Position numbers and translations under genes: made by a program. Positions 5,918 through 12,938 of a DNA stretch of 39,600 bases are shown here, in pieces; within the stretch, counting starts at the first letter, position 1, and each line of letters begins with the position of its first letter. The notes beneath the pieces were generated by a model, which had not been told where the DNA came from, made no database searches, and was given only the letters and a program-made list of their open reading frames with translations. Origin of the DNA: a virus. The stretch spans positions 1 through 39,600 of IMG/VR virus record IMGVR_UViG_3300043427_000932; one strand, given 5' to 3'.

Positions 5918-6133
5918 ATGAACGCACAATACCAAGTCACATTCACCTACGCAGAATTGCGTGCCGTTATCAAGTCGCTAAACATTGGTTGCGACCAGCT
6001 GACACGCAAACTCGAGCGTATGTCGTCAACACAGTACCACTCAGATGTGGAGGCAGACCTGAAACAACTCGTGTCTGCGTCACAGAAACTAAGTGCCGTA
6101 ATGTATGACGGTTTACAAGGAGACATCACTTGA
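5918..6133 (+). CDS. Small helical protein of unknown function
   Basis: This is a 71-aa protein (begins MNAQYQVTFTYAEL). GGAG (5908-5911) six bases before the ATG at 5918 decides this start over the in-frame ATG at 5849. It is predicted helical, possibly coiled coil (QLTRKLERMSS and ASQKLSAVMYD segments). Its last bases overlap the TTG start of the lipoprotein gene (6130), so the two may be coupled. No family is recognised. Confidence 0.7.
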   Translation: MNAQYQVTFTYAELRAVIKSLNIGCDQLTRKLERMSSTQYHSDVEADLKQLVSASQKLSAVMYDGLQGDIT

Positions 6134-6675
6134 TACGTCTAATTATTTCAATGTGCTGTTTGTTGGTCGGGGCTTGCGCTCCGACCTACAACAGATTATC
6201 ACACACCCCACAGTCAACAACAACCACCACAGAGGATACAGATGTTTACTCGCTACTTGACATTATTACCACGACGACAACGACAACTACTGTCACGACC
6301 ACAATACCTGAGCCAAGTGCGTGGGAAATCGAATGGCTTGCTACACTGGAAACTCCAACAGACGACTATTGGGATAAGGTTGCTCAATGCGAAACTGCTA
6401 GCGACTGGCGCAACGGTGGTCAGTGGGCTGGCGGACTCGGTATCTACCTTGCCACTTGGCGTGGATTTGGGGGCGAAGAATTCGCGTCAACGCCCGACAG
6501 AGCGACCCGAGCCGAGCAGGTGGTGGTAGCCAACCGTATCGCCCTACACGGCTATCAGAACGCCTCAGGAGACGTACAGCAGCCCGTTGGCTTCAACGGC
6601 TGGGGCTGTATCCGTAACAACGACTATCTAGAACCAACCGTACCCAACCCTTGGACAGCATGGAGAAACAAATGA
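6130..6675 (+). CDS. Lipoprotein with Rpf-like transglycosylase domain
   Basis: This is a 181-aa protein starting at TTG 6130, overlapping the upstream TGA. Residues 1-16 form a lipoprotein signal peptide (MIRLIISMCCLLVGAC) with lipobox VGAC and lipidated Cys16. A Thr-rich linker runs over roughly 30-59. Residues 80-162 resemble the Rpf/lysozyme-like transglycosylase domain: WDKVAQCE with candidate catalytic Glu88, then GGLGIYLATWRGFGG, a DRATRAEQVVVANRIA helix and GWGCI; Cys87 and Cys160 could form the family disulfide. Such enzymes cut peptidoglycan glycan strands, mainly in Actinobacteria. It is lipid-anchored and sits in the early arm, far from the late lysis genes, so roles in superinfection exclusion or wall remodelling are possible. 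The domain is clear; the role is inferred. Confidence 0.8.
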   Translation: MIRLIISMCCLLVGACAPTYNRLSHTPQSTTTTTEDTDVYSLLDIITTTTTTTTVTTTIPEPSAWEIEWLATLETPTDDYWDKVAQCETASDWRNGGQWAGGLGIYLATWRGFGGEEFASTPDRATRAEQVVVANRIALHGYQNASGDVQQPVGFNGWGCIRNNDYLEPTVPNPWTAWRNK

Positions 6676-6881
6676 AAGATTTACGACCACTCATTGATGA
6701 AATGATAAAGCACGCCAGCATCGTGATGCACGAGATGAGCGACCTGCTCGAAGCATACGAGATGCCGGACTACGCAGAAAAATGTGACGCCCTAGACGGA
6801 CTGTGGCTAGCAATTGACAACTATCTGAAAGAGGTGAAACTAGATGTCGACGACGAAATGGAAAGTTTGGGTTTGTCCTAA
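6672..6881 (+). CDS. Small acidic helical protein
   Basis: This is a 69-aa protein starting at ATG 6672, which overlaps the lipoprotein stop as ATGA and has GGAGA just upstream. In-frame starts at 6651 and 6660 are possible but lack that spacing. It is Met- and acid-rich and predicted all-helical (MIKHASIVMHEMSDLLEAY), without cleavage signal or membrane segment. Function unknown. It overlaps the next small gene (6844) in another frame by 38 bp. Confidence 0.7.
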   Translation: MKDLRPLIDEMIKHASIVMHEMSDLLEAYEMPDYAEKCDALDGLWLAIDNYLKEVKLDVDDEMESLGLS

Positions 6882-6975
6882 ATGTGGCAACGCATTCAAG
6901 ACAGAGATAGAACTATCCGAACCACCAACCTGTTACAACCACAACGGCAAGGTCTACAAGATGACCAAGCGTTGA
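6844..6975 (+). CDS. Small zinc-ribbon protein (43 aa)
   Basis: Read from ATG 6844 to TGA 6973-6975, with GAGGTG about six bases upstream. The 43-aa product has C11-P-K-C14-G near the N-terminus and C30-x2-H33 near the C-terminus, the spacing of a single zinc ribbon, and ends in a basic KVYKMTKR tail. Similar tiny zinc ribbons are common in actinobacterial phages. It may bind nucleic acid or a host protein; this is inference. It overlaps the preceding gene out of frame and is followed by the G-rich intergenic element. Confidence 0.7.
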   Translation: MSTTKWKVWVCPKCGNAFKTEIELSEPPTCYNHNGKVYKMTKR

Positions 6976-7002
6976 CAGGGGGTGTCTTATACTCCCGACC
7001 AC

Positions 7003-7030
7003 GGGGGAGGGGGACTACAGGGGGTGGGGG
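7003..7030 (+). promoter_or_regulatory. G-quadruplex-forming element
   Basis: Four runs of five G are separated by A, ACTACA and T, a textbook quadruplex-capable pattern on the plus strand (and in the mRNA if transcribed). The core GGGGGACTACAGGGGG closely matches GGGGGACTATAGGGGG at 39250-39265. It lies in the 123-bp gap before the replication operon that starts at 7099. Confidence 0.7.
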
Positions 7031-7041
7031 AAGAACCCGAA

Positions 7042-7069
7042 GCGCACGCCACCACAGGGTGGCGAGCGC
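7042..7069 (+). other. Strong hairpin before the replication operon
   Basis: CGCCACC (7047-7053) pairs with GGTGGCG (7058-7064) around ACAG. Beyond a single A-A mismatch, GCGC (7042-7045) pairs with GCGC (7066-7069), giving 11 pairs. No T-tract follows, so it is probably a leader or mRNA-processing structure and not a simple terminator. The ribosome binding site AAAGGAGA of the gene at 7099 is about 20 bases downstream. Confidence 0.6.
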
Positions 7070-7098
7070 ACCAGTACTAGCATATACAAAGGAGACCT

Positions 7099-7521
7099 AT
7101 GACTGCTAGCCCCGAAGGCTGTGGCGTTATCGAGCACGACACCTTGTGCTTGTGTGACGTCATCATTCCTGAGACAACATCCGACGACTACCTTGCTATC
7201 CCTTGGGACTACACGAACGGCGAAGCAATCGCCAGTTTCGGCAAATGGGATGGTTCGTTAGCACACTGGTTAGAACTATTAGAAATAGCGCGAACTGGTT
7301 TGGCAAAATTCAAAACCGAAGAGATTATGGAGCAACGCAACCACGATTTTATATTCACCAAATTACCCGACGATGTTTATCGGTATCTTGTTCAAGGTAT
7401 CCGTGATGGTAAACAACCAACACCCCTGCGACAAGAAATCGTTGACAGGTTTCAGTATACAATAAGTAAGTCGTATGTAACCAAACTACGACAACGCTTG
7501 GAAAGAAAAGGTCTGCTTTGA
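7099..7521 (+). CDS. Unknown protein, possible winged-helix C-terminus
   Basis: This is a 140-aa protein (begins MTASPEGCGVIEHD) with a good AAAGGAGA site, first in the replication operon. The N-terminal half has two nearby cysteines (CLC) and acidic segments. The C-terminal ~45 residues are basic and helical, ending YVTKLRQRLERKGLL, which looks like the recognition and wing part of a small helix-turn-helix domain. It may regulate the operon or act in replication; both are inference. The stop overlaps the next gene's TTG start (TTGA). Confidence 0.7.
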   Translation: MTASPEGCGVIEHDTLCLCDVIIPETTSDDYLAIPWDYTNGEAIASFGKWDGSLAHWLELLEIARTGLAKFKTEEIMEQRNHDFIFTKLPDDVYRYLVQGIRDGKQPTPLRQEIVDRFQYTISKSYVTKLRQRLERKGLL

Positions 7522-8369
7522 GATTAGCCGAAGACGGAAAAATTTGGGTACGCCAGTCATGGCTGAATGATGTAATGATTTGTCCCGAGCGTTCACGACT
7601 CGGTGTTGTAATGCCTGAGTGGCGCACAGGTTCAGATGCCACACACATTGGCACCGCTGTGCACGCTGGTATTGAAGAATACCTAACGAACGAAACTGAC
7701 GGCAAGACGAAAGCACTTGAAACGTTGAAGGAACTTATCGAAACCGAACCGTTCCGTATCAACTCGACAAGTGGTACAGAAGACATGTATATGTACACAG
7801 GACTTCTGTTCGACACATTCATGAACGACATCGCACCCAGTGTCGTCAAGGGTGGTAGGTGCGAGCAGAAGTTCGGTGTCAAACTGTACGACCTGCCGGT
7901 CGACACGTCACTACCGTTCGACGCACAGCCTGCTGTGTGGCTCGGTGGCACTATCGACTACATCGACCCTAACGGTGTAATCTGGGACTGGAAGACAGCG
8001 GCTCGCAAGTATTCACAAGGCGAGAAGCAACGACAAGCCATTCAAGCATCGGCGTACGCATTAGCGTGCGTTGAGAACGGATGGTCAAACGAATTTCCTG
8101 TACGCTTCAACTATGGCGTGATGACCCGCACTAAAAACAGTGTTGGTCAAATCGTTCCTGTTGTGCGAACGGAAGCACATATCGACTGGTTCAAACACCA
8201 AGTCCAATCGATTGTGCAATCATGTACATCCTTGGGATTAGAAACCCCTTGGATTGCAAACGACCAACACGGACTCTGCTCAGAGAAGTGGTGTCCATAC
8301 TGGTCAATCTGTAAAGGTTCACGAATCAGTGACACCGACAACTACCCATTGGAGGTTAGCAATGGATAA
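7518..8369 (+). CDS. Cas4/RecB-like PD-(D/E)XK nuclease
   Basis: This is a 283-aa protein starting at TTG 7518, overlapping the upstream stop. It has the RecB/Cas4 motif order: IGTAVH with His49, Glu116 (CEQKF), Asp147 in GGTIDYID, then D157-x-K159 in IWDWKTA, and QASAY (176-180). Cys22 with Cys254, Cys259 and Cys265 matches the four-cysteine iron-sulfur cluster of Cas4/AddB-type nucleases. It is expected to be a DNA exonuclease that processes ends for replication or recombination, or degrades host DNA. No cas1, cas2 or CRISPR array is present, so a spacer-acquisition role has no support here. Next to helicase, primase and RusA, a replication role is most likely. Confidence 0.88.
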   Translation: MRLAEDGKIWVRQSWLNDVMICPERSRLGVVMPEWRTGSDATHIGTAVHAGIEEYLTNETDGKTKALETLKELIETEPFRINSTSGTEDMYMYTGLLFDTFMNDIAPSVVKGGRCEQKFGVKLYDLPVDTSLPFDAQPAVWLGGTIDYIDPNGVIWDWKTAARKYSQGEKQRQAIQASAYALACVENGWSNEFPVRFNYGVMTRTKNSVGQIVPVVRTEAHIDWFKHQVQSIVQSCTSLGLETPWIANDQHGLCSEKWCPYWSICKGSRISDTDNYPLEVSNG

Positions 8370-8739
8370 GGATAAATCAATCATCACACAAGTCGCTGCA
8401 AAAATCGCAAGCGAACTTACCTGCAACAACGGAGACATCGGTGTGTTCGCAGACAACTTCGAAGCAGTCACAGAACTGTTGATGAAGGCAATCTACGATG
8501 GTCAAGCACCAACCGCTGAAGCAATCCTGACAACAGCCTTCCCGCAAGGCGAGTTCACCGTTCGAATCAAGAACGACCAGCAAGGCCCAATCCCATCGTG
8601 GCTGATTACAGCATGTCAAAAGGATGGCGTCACAGAAGTGTACGACAACCGTGGCGACCTCGCTGCCAACCCGAAGCGTCCTTGGTTCAAGGCTGTGAAC
8701 GACAAAGAAAAAGCATACTGGCCACCTAAGGGAGCATAA
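8362..8739 (+). CDS. Unknown protein in the replication operon
   Basis: This is a 125-aa protein. The ATG at 8362 follows GGAGG closely; the frame is open upstream but overlaps the nuclease gene. The N-terminal third is helical (IITQVAAKIASEL). The C-terminal half, with PSWLITACQKDG, VYDNRG and PWFKAV segments and an aromatic tail, could be a small beta domain. Its place between the nuclease and the helicase would suit a single-strand-binding or accessory protein, but no motif proves it. The stop shares a base with the helicase start (TAATG). Confidence 0.7.
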   Translation: MDKDKSIITQVAAKIASELTCNNGDIGVFADNFEAVTELLMKAIYDGQAPTAEAILTTAFPQGEFTVRIKNDQQGPIPSWLITACQKDGVTEVYDNRGDLAANPKRPWFKAVNDKEKAYWPPKGA

Positions 8740-9794
8740 TGCGATTAACGCTTGAACAAATTCAAGCGGGATGGAACGAAGTGGGGGCAGACACACAGGT
8801 GTCTGCTCCCATCTCGTCGTTAGCCCGCGAATACAAACACTATGTGCCACTCACAGAAGCCGCACACTCATTCGTACGGTGGGCACAATCCCCCGAAGAA
8901 CGAGTGTATCTCGGCATCGAACCGCTAGACAACGAGATGCGAGGCATCGCACCCGGCGAACTAGCAATGATGCTTGGCTACTCACACGGTGGTAAGACAC
9001 TGGTACTGTTACATACTCTACGCAACAACCGTGATAAGAAAGTTGCGTTGTTTATCCCTGACGAACCGAAGACACTAGTACTCACCAAGCTTGTGTGTAT
9101 GCACCACAACATTGATGCACGCATACTGGAACAACGAGTAGCCGAAGACGACAAAGAAGCGATTGACTTGTTGCGTCAAACAGCAGAGGAAGACTTTCCG
9201 AACCTTGCTGTATTCGACCAACCTCTCGTACCCGCAGACATGGAACGAGCCTACGGCGAAGTCTGTGACGTCTGGGGGTCTAAGCCTGACCTTATGGTCG
9301 TGGACTATTTGGAACTTGTCGAAGCAGGCGAAATGGTGCCGGAGAAAGCAGGATACCTGAAAGGCTTCGGCAGACGCCACGACATCCCAATGCTGGTGCT
9401 ACACCAAACATCACGCTCCAGTGGTGCTGAAGGTAAGAAACTAACAATGTCATCAGGTGCGTACGGCGGTGAACAACAAGCCACCAGCATCATCGGTGTA
9501 CGACGCAAGAAGTATGAGATTATGTCAGAGATAAACGACCTGCGCGAAAAGCTGGACAGAAACCACAGTGAGAAAGCACAGGAACGTTTAGAGTCTCTAG
9601 TGTACGACCAGCGTATCCACGAATACACAGTCACTTTAAGTTTGTTGAAGAACAAACGTCCGGGTGGCACGCTAGTGGATGACGTTGACTTTGAGTTGGA
9701 TATCAAGACAGGCCGACTGTGGGAACTGAAGCCTGGCGAACTACCCGACCAGTATCTACGGAGGGCTCAATGGTCACAGTCCGAGTTCCAATAA
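8739..9794 (+). CDS. DnaB/RecA-fold replicative helicase
   Basis: This is a 351-aa protein with a RecA-like ATPase core: Walker A GYSHGGKT (80-87), a strand ending IPDEP (106-110) at the Walker A-following region, Walker B LMVVDY (185-190) with the catalytic acidic context, and the HQTSR sensor motif (222-226). It lacks the usual long DnaB N-terminal domain, having only about 60 residues before the core, like many phage helicases. It is expected to unwind the replication fork as a hexamer, working with the primase encoded next. A long charged helical region (about 255-295) follows the core. It overlaps the upstream gene by one base and the primase start by 25 bases. Confidence 0.88.
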   Translation: MRLTLEQIQAGWNEVGADTQVSAPISSLAREYKHYVPLTEAAHSFVRWAQSPEERVYLGIEPLDNEMRGIAPGELAMMLGYSHGGKTLVLLHTLRNNRDKKVALFIPDEPKTLVLTKLVCMHHNIDARILEQRVAEDDKEAIDLLRQTAEEDFPNLAVFDQPLVPADMERAYGEVCDVWGSKPDLMVVDYLELVEAGEMVPEKAGYLKGFGRRHDIPMLVLHQTSRSSGAEGKKLTMSSGAYGGEQQATSIIGVRRKKYEIMSEINDLREKLDRNHSEKAQERLESLVYDQRIHEYTVTLSLLKNKRPGGTLVDDVDFELDIKTGRLWELKPGELPDQYLRRAQWSQSEFQ

Positions 9795-10699
9795 CACCCT
9801 ACATCCTCGACTCATTCACCACACTGTTCCGTGGACGTGGAGATGTGTACGGCTCATGGGGTGGCGGTTGCGTACGCAAGCCACTCACCAGCGACACATT
9901 CCTAAACCACCTACAAGGCGATGAACTGATTGGTGTGTATCCGCTACTGCCATACAAAAGCAGTTGGTACACAGTATGGGGATGTACAGACATTGATGTC
10001 GACGACCTAGACAGCGCACGCAATATTCAAATGGCGTTCACCGTCAAAGACATCAAAGCATGGGTTGAGAAAACACGCCGTGGATATCACGTGTGGGTTT
10101 TCGCAGACTCACTTGTACCAGCCGCCACAATGCGGCGAGCATTCCTCGCTGCACATCAAGCGGTCAACTACCCAGCAAAAGAAGTAAACCCCAAACAAGA
10201 ATCGGCAGGCACAGGCTACGGCAACTACGTACGCCTTCCCTACCCCAACGCTATCGAAGGAAGATACGATGAAAGATATATCCTCGACGACAATGATGAG
10301 CCGCTACCACTGCAACGCTTCCTGTCCGAAGCACTGCAACACAGAGCGTCATTCGAACAGCTCGACGGAATCGCAGGACTCTGGAAAGAACCACAACGAA
10401 CACACGTCATCCATCAAGAAACCAGCGCAGACGTCAAATCCATTCTCAGAAAAGCAGGTGCAATACCGTACGTCATTTGGCGAGACGGACCACTCGAAGG
10501 GGCAGACCGTTCTTCGACTCTCTTTCGACTTGCTTGTAAACTCAGGGACGGAGGTTGCACAGCTGGAGAGAGTTTTGCGGTTCTTAAATCTGGCGACGCC
10601 AGATGGGGTAAGTTCTATCTCCGTTCAGACGGTGACCAAGAACTCATCAAAATCATAGAACGTTCATACAACATTATTTGGGATGGTAGCAATGCGTAA
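9770..10699 (+). CDS. Archaeo-eukaryotic-type DNA primase (AEP)
   Basis: This is a 309-aa protein. The ATG at 9770 has GGAGG just upstream; an in-frame start at 9719 lies inside the helicase gene and is less likely. AEP-superfamily signatures appear in order: acidic metal site DIDVDD (74-79), RRGYHVWVF with the conserved His (about 103-111), and GNYVRLPYP (151-159) with the Arg and downstream strand typical of prim-pol cores. It is expected to make primers, and some relatives also extend DNA, which matters because no separate DNA polymerase is seen. The C-terminal ~90 residues look helical and could contact the helicase. It overlaps both neighbours. Confidence 0.85.
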   Translation: MVTVRVPITPYILDSFTTLFRGRGDVYGSWGGGCVRKPLTSDTFLNHLQGDELIGVYPLLPYKSSWYTVWGCTDIDVDDLDSARNIQMAFTVKDIKAWVEKTRRGYHVWVFADSLVPAATMRRAFLAAHQAVNYPAKEVNPKQESAGTGYGNYVRLPYPNAIEGRYDERYILDDNDEPLPLQRFLSEALQHRASFEQLDGIAGLWKEPQRTHVIHQETSADVKSILRKAGAIPYVIWRDGPLEGADRSSTLFRLACKLRDGGCTAGESFAVLKSGDARWGKFYLRSDGDQELIKIIERSYNIIWDGSNA

Positions 10700-11030
10700 G
10701 CACAAGCAAACCTTTAACTTTCGTCCCAAGGTTAAACAACGACCAAGACTCGGGCGTAAAGGGCGGGTATTCACACCCGCCCAAACCCTCGAGTTTGAAC
10801 GCCTAGTACGAGAAGCCTACGATGGTTTCTGCGCAGAGAAGCCAGTGTCGCTGGTTATCAGTTTGTACAAAGATAAGTTCACAGTCACGTTGACAGAGTA
10901 TGATACACTAGAGCCAAGCCCTTTACGTGGGGATATCGACAACTACGCCAAGTCAATCCTAGATGGTTTGAACGGTGTTGCATACACAGACGACAAACTG
11001 GTTTACAAACTACAGGTGACAAAGCGATGA
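10692..11030 (+). CDS. rusA: RusA-like Holliday junction resolvase
   Basis: This is a 112-aa protein. The ATG at 10692 follows GGGATGG; an alternative ATG at 10683 adds three residues. The RusA hallmark is clear: GDIDNYAKSILDGLNG (80-95) with acidic residues Asp81, Asp83 and Asp91, followed by TDD (99-101) near the C-terminus. Length and basic N-terminus (MRKHKQTFNFRPK) fit the family. RusA dimers cut four-way junctions symmetrically, here probably resolving recombination intermediates before packaging. It overlaps the primase gene by 8 bp and the next gene by 4 bp (ATGA). Confidence 0.88.
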   Translation: MRKHKQTFNFRPKVKQRPRLGRKGRVFTPAQTLEFERLVREAYDGFCAEKPVSLVISLYKDKFTVTLTEYDTLEPSPLRGDIDNYAKSILDGLNGVAYTDDKLVYKLQVTKR

Positions 11031-11488
11031 GCAAAAACTCAGACTGGGATATCCCAGCATCAAACTTCAATTTTCAAAAGGATTTACAGTATGGACAACA
11101 AGGAGAGAAATTTGTACAATCGTTTCTCGACTCGCTCAGCGGTGGAGCGTTTGAAGTCAAAACAGACAGATACCGGAATGGGCGAATGGCCGTCGAGGTT
11201 GAGCAAAACCCGTATCGCAAAACAGATGAAGAGGGCAACCAAGTCTGGAAGCCGTCGGGCATCAACGTCACCAAAGCACAATGGTGGGTCTACGTCTACA
11301 CCCTAAACGGTAAGGAAGGTGCATTTGCTGTTATCTCTGTAAAGCGTTTAAAAAGGTACATCAAGAAGAACAAAAAGAATCTGAAGATGATGGACTTCGC
11401 AAAACGTTCCAGCAACCCAGCACGAGGATGGATTATAGAACCAGACCAAGTGATGGACATGATGTATAACGAACTATACGATGAATGA
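11027..11488 (+). CDS. Possible PD-(D/E)XK-type nuclease
   Basis: This is a 153-aa protein overlapping the RusA stop as ATGA. After GEKFV (26-30) comes a region with Asp47 and E57-x-E59, then an SGINVTKAQWWVYVY helix and strand and a basic KRLKRYIKKNKKNLK segment. This arrangement (acidic core, then small-molecule-like helix and basic tail) resembles small phage PD-(D/E)XK nucleases, but the canonical D-ExK is not exact, so the call is tentative. Its neighbours (RusA, primase, helicase, Cas4-like nuclease) support a DNA-processing role. It overlaps the next gene by 8 bp. Confidence 0.55.
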   Translation: MSKNSDWDIPASNFNFQKDLQYGQQGEKFVQSFLDSLSGGAFEVKTDRYRNGRMAVEVEQNPYRKTDEEGNQVWKPSGINVTKAQWWVYVYTLNGKEGAFAVISVKRLKRYIKKNKKNLKMMDFAKRSSNPARGWIIEPDQVMDMMYNELYDE

Positions 11489-12302
11489 ATTCAAACCCAT
11501 ACGGTCAACCGCCGACAGGCTTCCCGACAATGAAATCGAAGCACTGATGATGGCCAAACCGTTTGAAGAACCAGCAGAAAACAACGAAGACCTAATGGTA
11601 CTACGAGAAGCAGTCGCTGCAATCGTAGACGAACTCGGTGAACGAGACCTGTGGATAATCAACGCCTGTATAAGCGAAGGCAAATCTTTACAAAAGATTG
11701 CCGATGAACTAGGAATGACAAAAACACACGTATGGCGTTTACGCAATCAAGCATTCGAAAAACTCAAAGGAGTTATGATGACAGACACAACAATCCGTAA
11801 ACACATCCGCATGGTAGACACGTGGGAACAGTCAGCCACACAGTGGGTGATGTTCCTTGCAGGAGAAAAAAATGAATCTCCATTAAACGCAGAAGACATG
11901 CGCGAACACATCGACTTCCTGGAAGCGGCATACAGAAATGAACGCCAACTCGTAGGAACACAAGGCGCATTTGAGCGTATCGCAACATCAGCAATCGACA
12001 CAATGCGCTTCACAGAAACATGGGATACTGGACAAATGATTGCCACGTTGTGTAAAAAACAACATGACTACGGACATGGCAACATCAACCGCTTCGGAAT
12101 CTACGGTGTCATCGTACGCCTCAGCGACAAGGTTGAACGACTAGACAACCTCAGGTCAAAACAAATCAAGCCACAAAACGAAACATTACAAGATACACTA
12201 ACAGATATCGTCGGCTACTGCGTCATCGCACTAATGCTGATGGATGAAACCTTCAACCTAAACTTAGGAGATGACTATGGAACAGCAACCGGACACGAAT
12301 AA
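11481..12302 (+). CDS. Helix-turn-helix plus Nmad1 (DUF1599-like) fusion
   Basis: This is a 273-aa protein. Residues about 40-96 resemble a sigma-factor region-4 type helix-turn-helix (LREAVAAIVDELGERD, then SLQKIADELGMTKTHVWRLR). The C-terminal half carries KKQHDYGHGNINRFG (192-206) and VRLSDKVERLDNL (212-224), then a helical TLTDIVGYCVIALML, which I recognise as nucleotide-modification-associated domain 1 (DUF1599), a family related to MazG-like nucleotide handling. An in-frame ATG pair at 11775/11778, directly behind AAAGGAG (11767-11772), could make the C-terminal domain alone (about 175 aa). A role in control plus nucleotide-pool or base-modification chemistry is inferred. Confidence 0.7.
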   Translation: MNEFKPIRSTADRLPDNEIEALMMAKPFEEPAENNEDLMVLREAVAAIVDELGERDLWIINACISEGKSLQKIADELGMTKTHVWRLRNQAFEKLKGVMMTDTTIRKHIRMVDTWEQSATQWVMFLAGEKNESPLNAEDMREHIDFLEAAYRNERQLVGTQGAFERIATSAIDTMRFTETWDTGQMIATLCKKQHDYGHGNINRFGIYGVIVRLSDKVERLDNLRSKQIKPQNETLQDTLTDIVGYCVIALMLMDETFNLNLGDDYGTATGHE

Positions 12303-12462
12303 AGAAAAGACAACCATTGACCAGTTTTGGATTGTGGCAAACATCTTTTCAATCATCGCATTCTTGGAAGACAAGTTTACACCGCTAGCAGTCGAGCAGA
12401 TTGTTGCAGCAGCAACATCAATCGAAGAAGCGATGCGTAAGGAGTCCGAAGATTCAGAATGA
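12277..12462 (+). CDS. Small protein of unknown function
   Basis: This is a 61-aa protein. The ATG at 12277 is preferred over ATG 12271 because AGGAG (12266-12270) is six bases from it and directly abuts the other. It is acidic with a hydrophobic helix (FWIVANIFSIIAFLED) that is too polar at its ends for a sure membrane segment. It overlaps the preceding gene by 26 bp and the next by 4 bp (ATGA). No family is recognised. Confidence 0.65.
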   Translation: MEQQPDTNKEKTTIDQFWIVANIFSIIAFLEDKFTPLAVEQIVAAATSIEEAMRKESEDSE

Positions 12463-12638
12463 GTTCAACACAGTTCACCGTCGCTTTCCACGTTCCAGTG
12501 GATGTGGCAGAACTGTACAGAATACTTGCACAACATTACGGTGTACAGAATATCGAAGTTGGTGCAGGCATTCTAGTTAATGGACTACCCCAAGACTGGA
12601 TAGTGGTATCAAATGAGCGAAGAATCAGAATGGATTAA
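12459..12638 (+). CDS. Small protein of unknown function
   Basis: This is a 59-aa protein read from ATG 12459 (ATGA overlap with the previous stop) to TAA 12636-12638. It begins MSSTQFTVAFHVPVDVAEL and looks like a small alpha/beta unit. Its ribosome binding site is GGAGTCCG, which lies somewhat far upstream, so coupling through the overlap is likely. It overlaps the next gene by 26 bp in another frame. No family is recognised. Confidence 0.6.
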   Translation: MSSTQFTVAFHVPVDVAELYRILAQHYGVQNIEVGAGILVNGLPQDWIVVSNERRIRMD

Positions 12639-12891
12639 AAACCTAGTTCCACCAGAAGACATTGCAGACATCGAATCAAACGCTAAACGAATCGAAGAAG
12701 CACACGGCACATTCTACGAGATGAGCGTAATGATGAGTCTAGAAGATATGCGGGAAGCTGTGCGTGCTGGATACGGCATGCGACTCGGTGAAGAGGAAGC
12801 ATGGATGCTAGGTGTCAGTATCTTGATGTCTCTATTGGGGACAATGGAGATGGCATTAAAGAAAGATAAGATTAATATCTGGGAAGATTAA
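12613..12891 (+). CDS. Small acidic helical protein, last gene of the plus arm
   Basis: This is a 92-aa protein (begins MSEESEWIKNLVPP), acidic and Met-rich, predicted helical, with a mildly hydrophobic stretch (EEAWMLGVSILMSLLGTMEMAL) near residues 61-82. The ribosome binding site is poor, so translation probably couples to the overlapping upstream gene. There is no recognised domain. The transcription terminator follows 13 bases after its stop. Confidence 0.65.
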   Translation: MSEESEWIKNLVPPEDIADIESNAKRIEEAHGTFYEMSVMMSLEDMREAVRAGYGMRLGEEEAWMLGVSILMSLLGTMEMALKKDKINIWED

Positions 12892-12904
12892 GAAACAGAT
12901 AAAC

Positions 12905-12935
12905 GGCCACCCTCAGGGGTGGCCTTTTGTCGTTT
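12905..12935. terminator. Rho-independent terminator between convergent arms
   Basis: GGCCACCC (12905-12912), loop TCAG and GGGTGGCC (12917-12924) form a perfect 8-bp stem, followed on the plus strand by TTTTGTCGTTTT. On the minus strand the same hairpin is followed by the moderately T-rich GTTTATCTGTTTCTT. It sits exactly between the last plus-strand gene and the last minus-strand gene, so it probably stops both transcripts, with the plus direction stronger. Confidence 0.92.
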
Positions 12936-12938
12936 TAA

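Noticed and set aside
6972-6993. TTGACA followed by TATACT as a sigma-70 promoter
   Set aside because: The spacer is only 10 bases, far from the usual 16-18, so it is not a credible promoter pair.
7518-8369. Cas4-like nuclease as a sign of a CRISPR system
   Set aside because: There is no repeat-spacer array and no cas1 or cas2; phages often carry such nucleases in replication modules.
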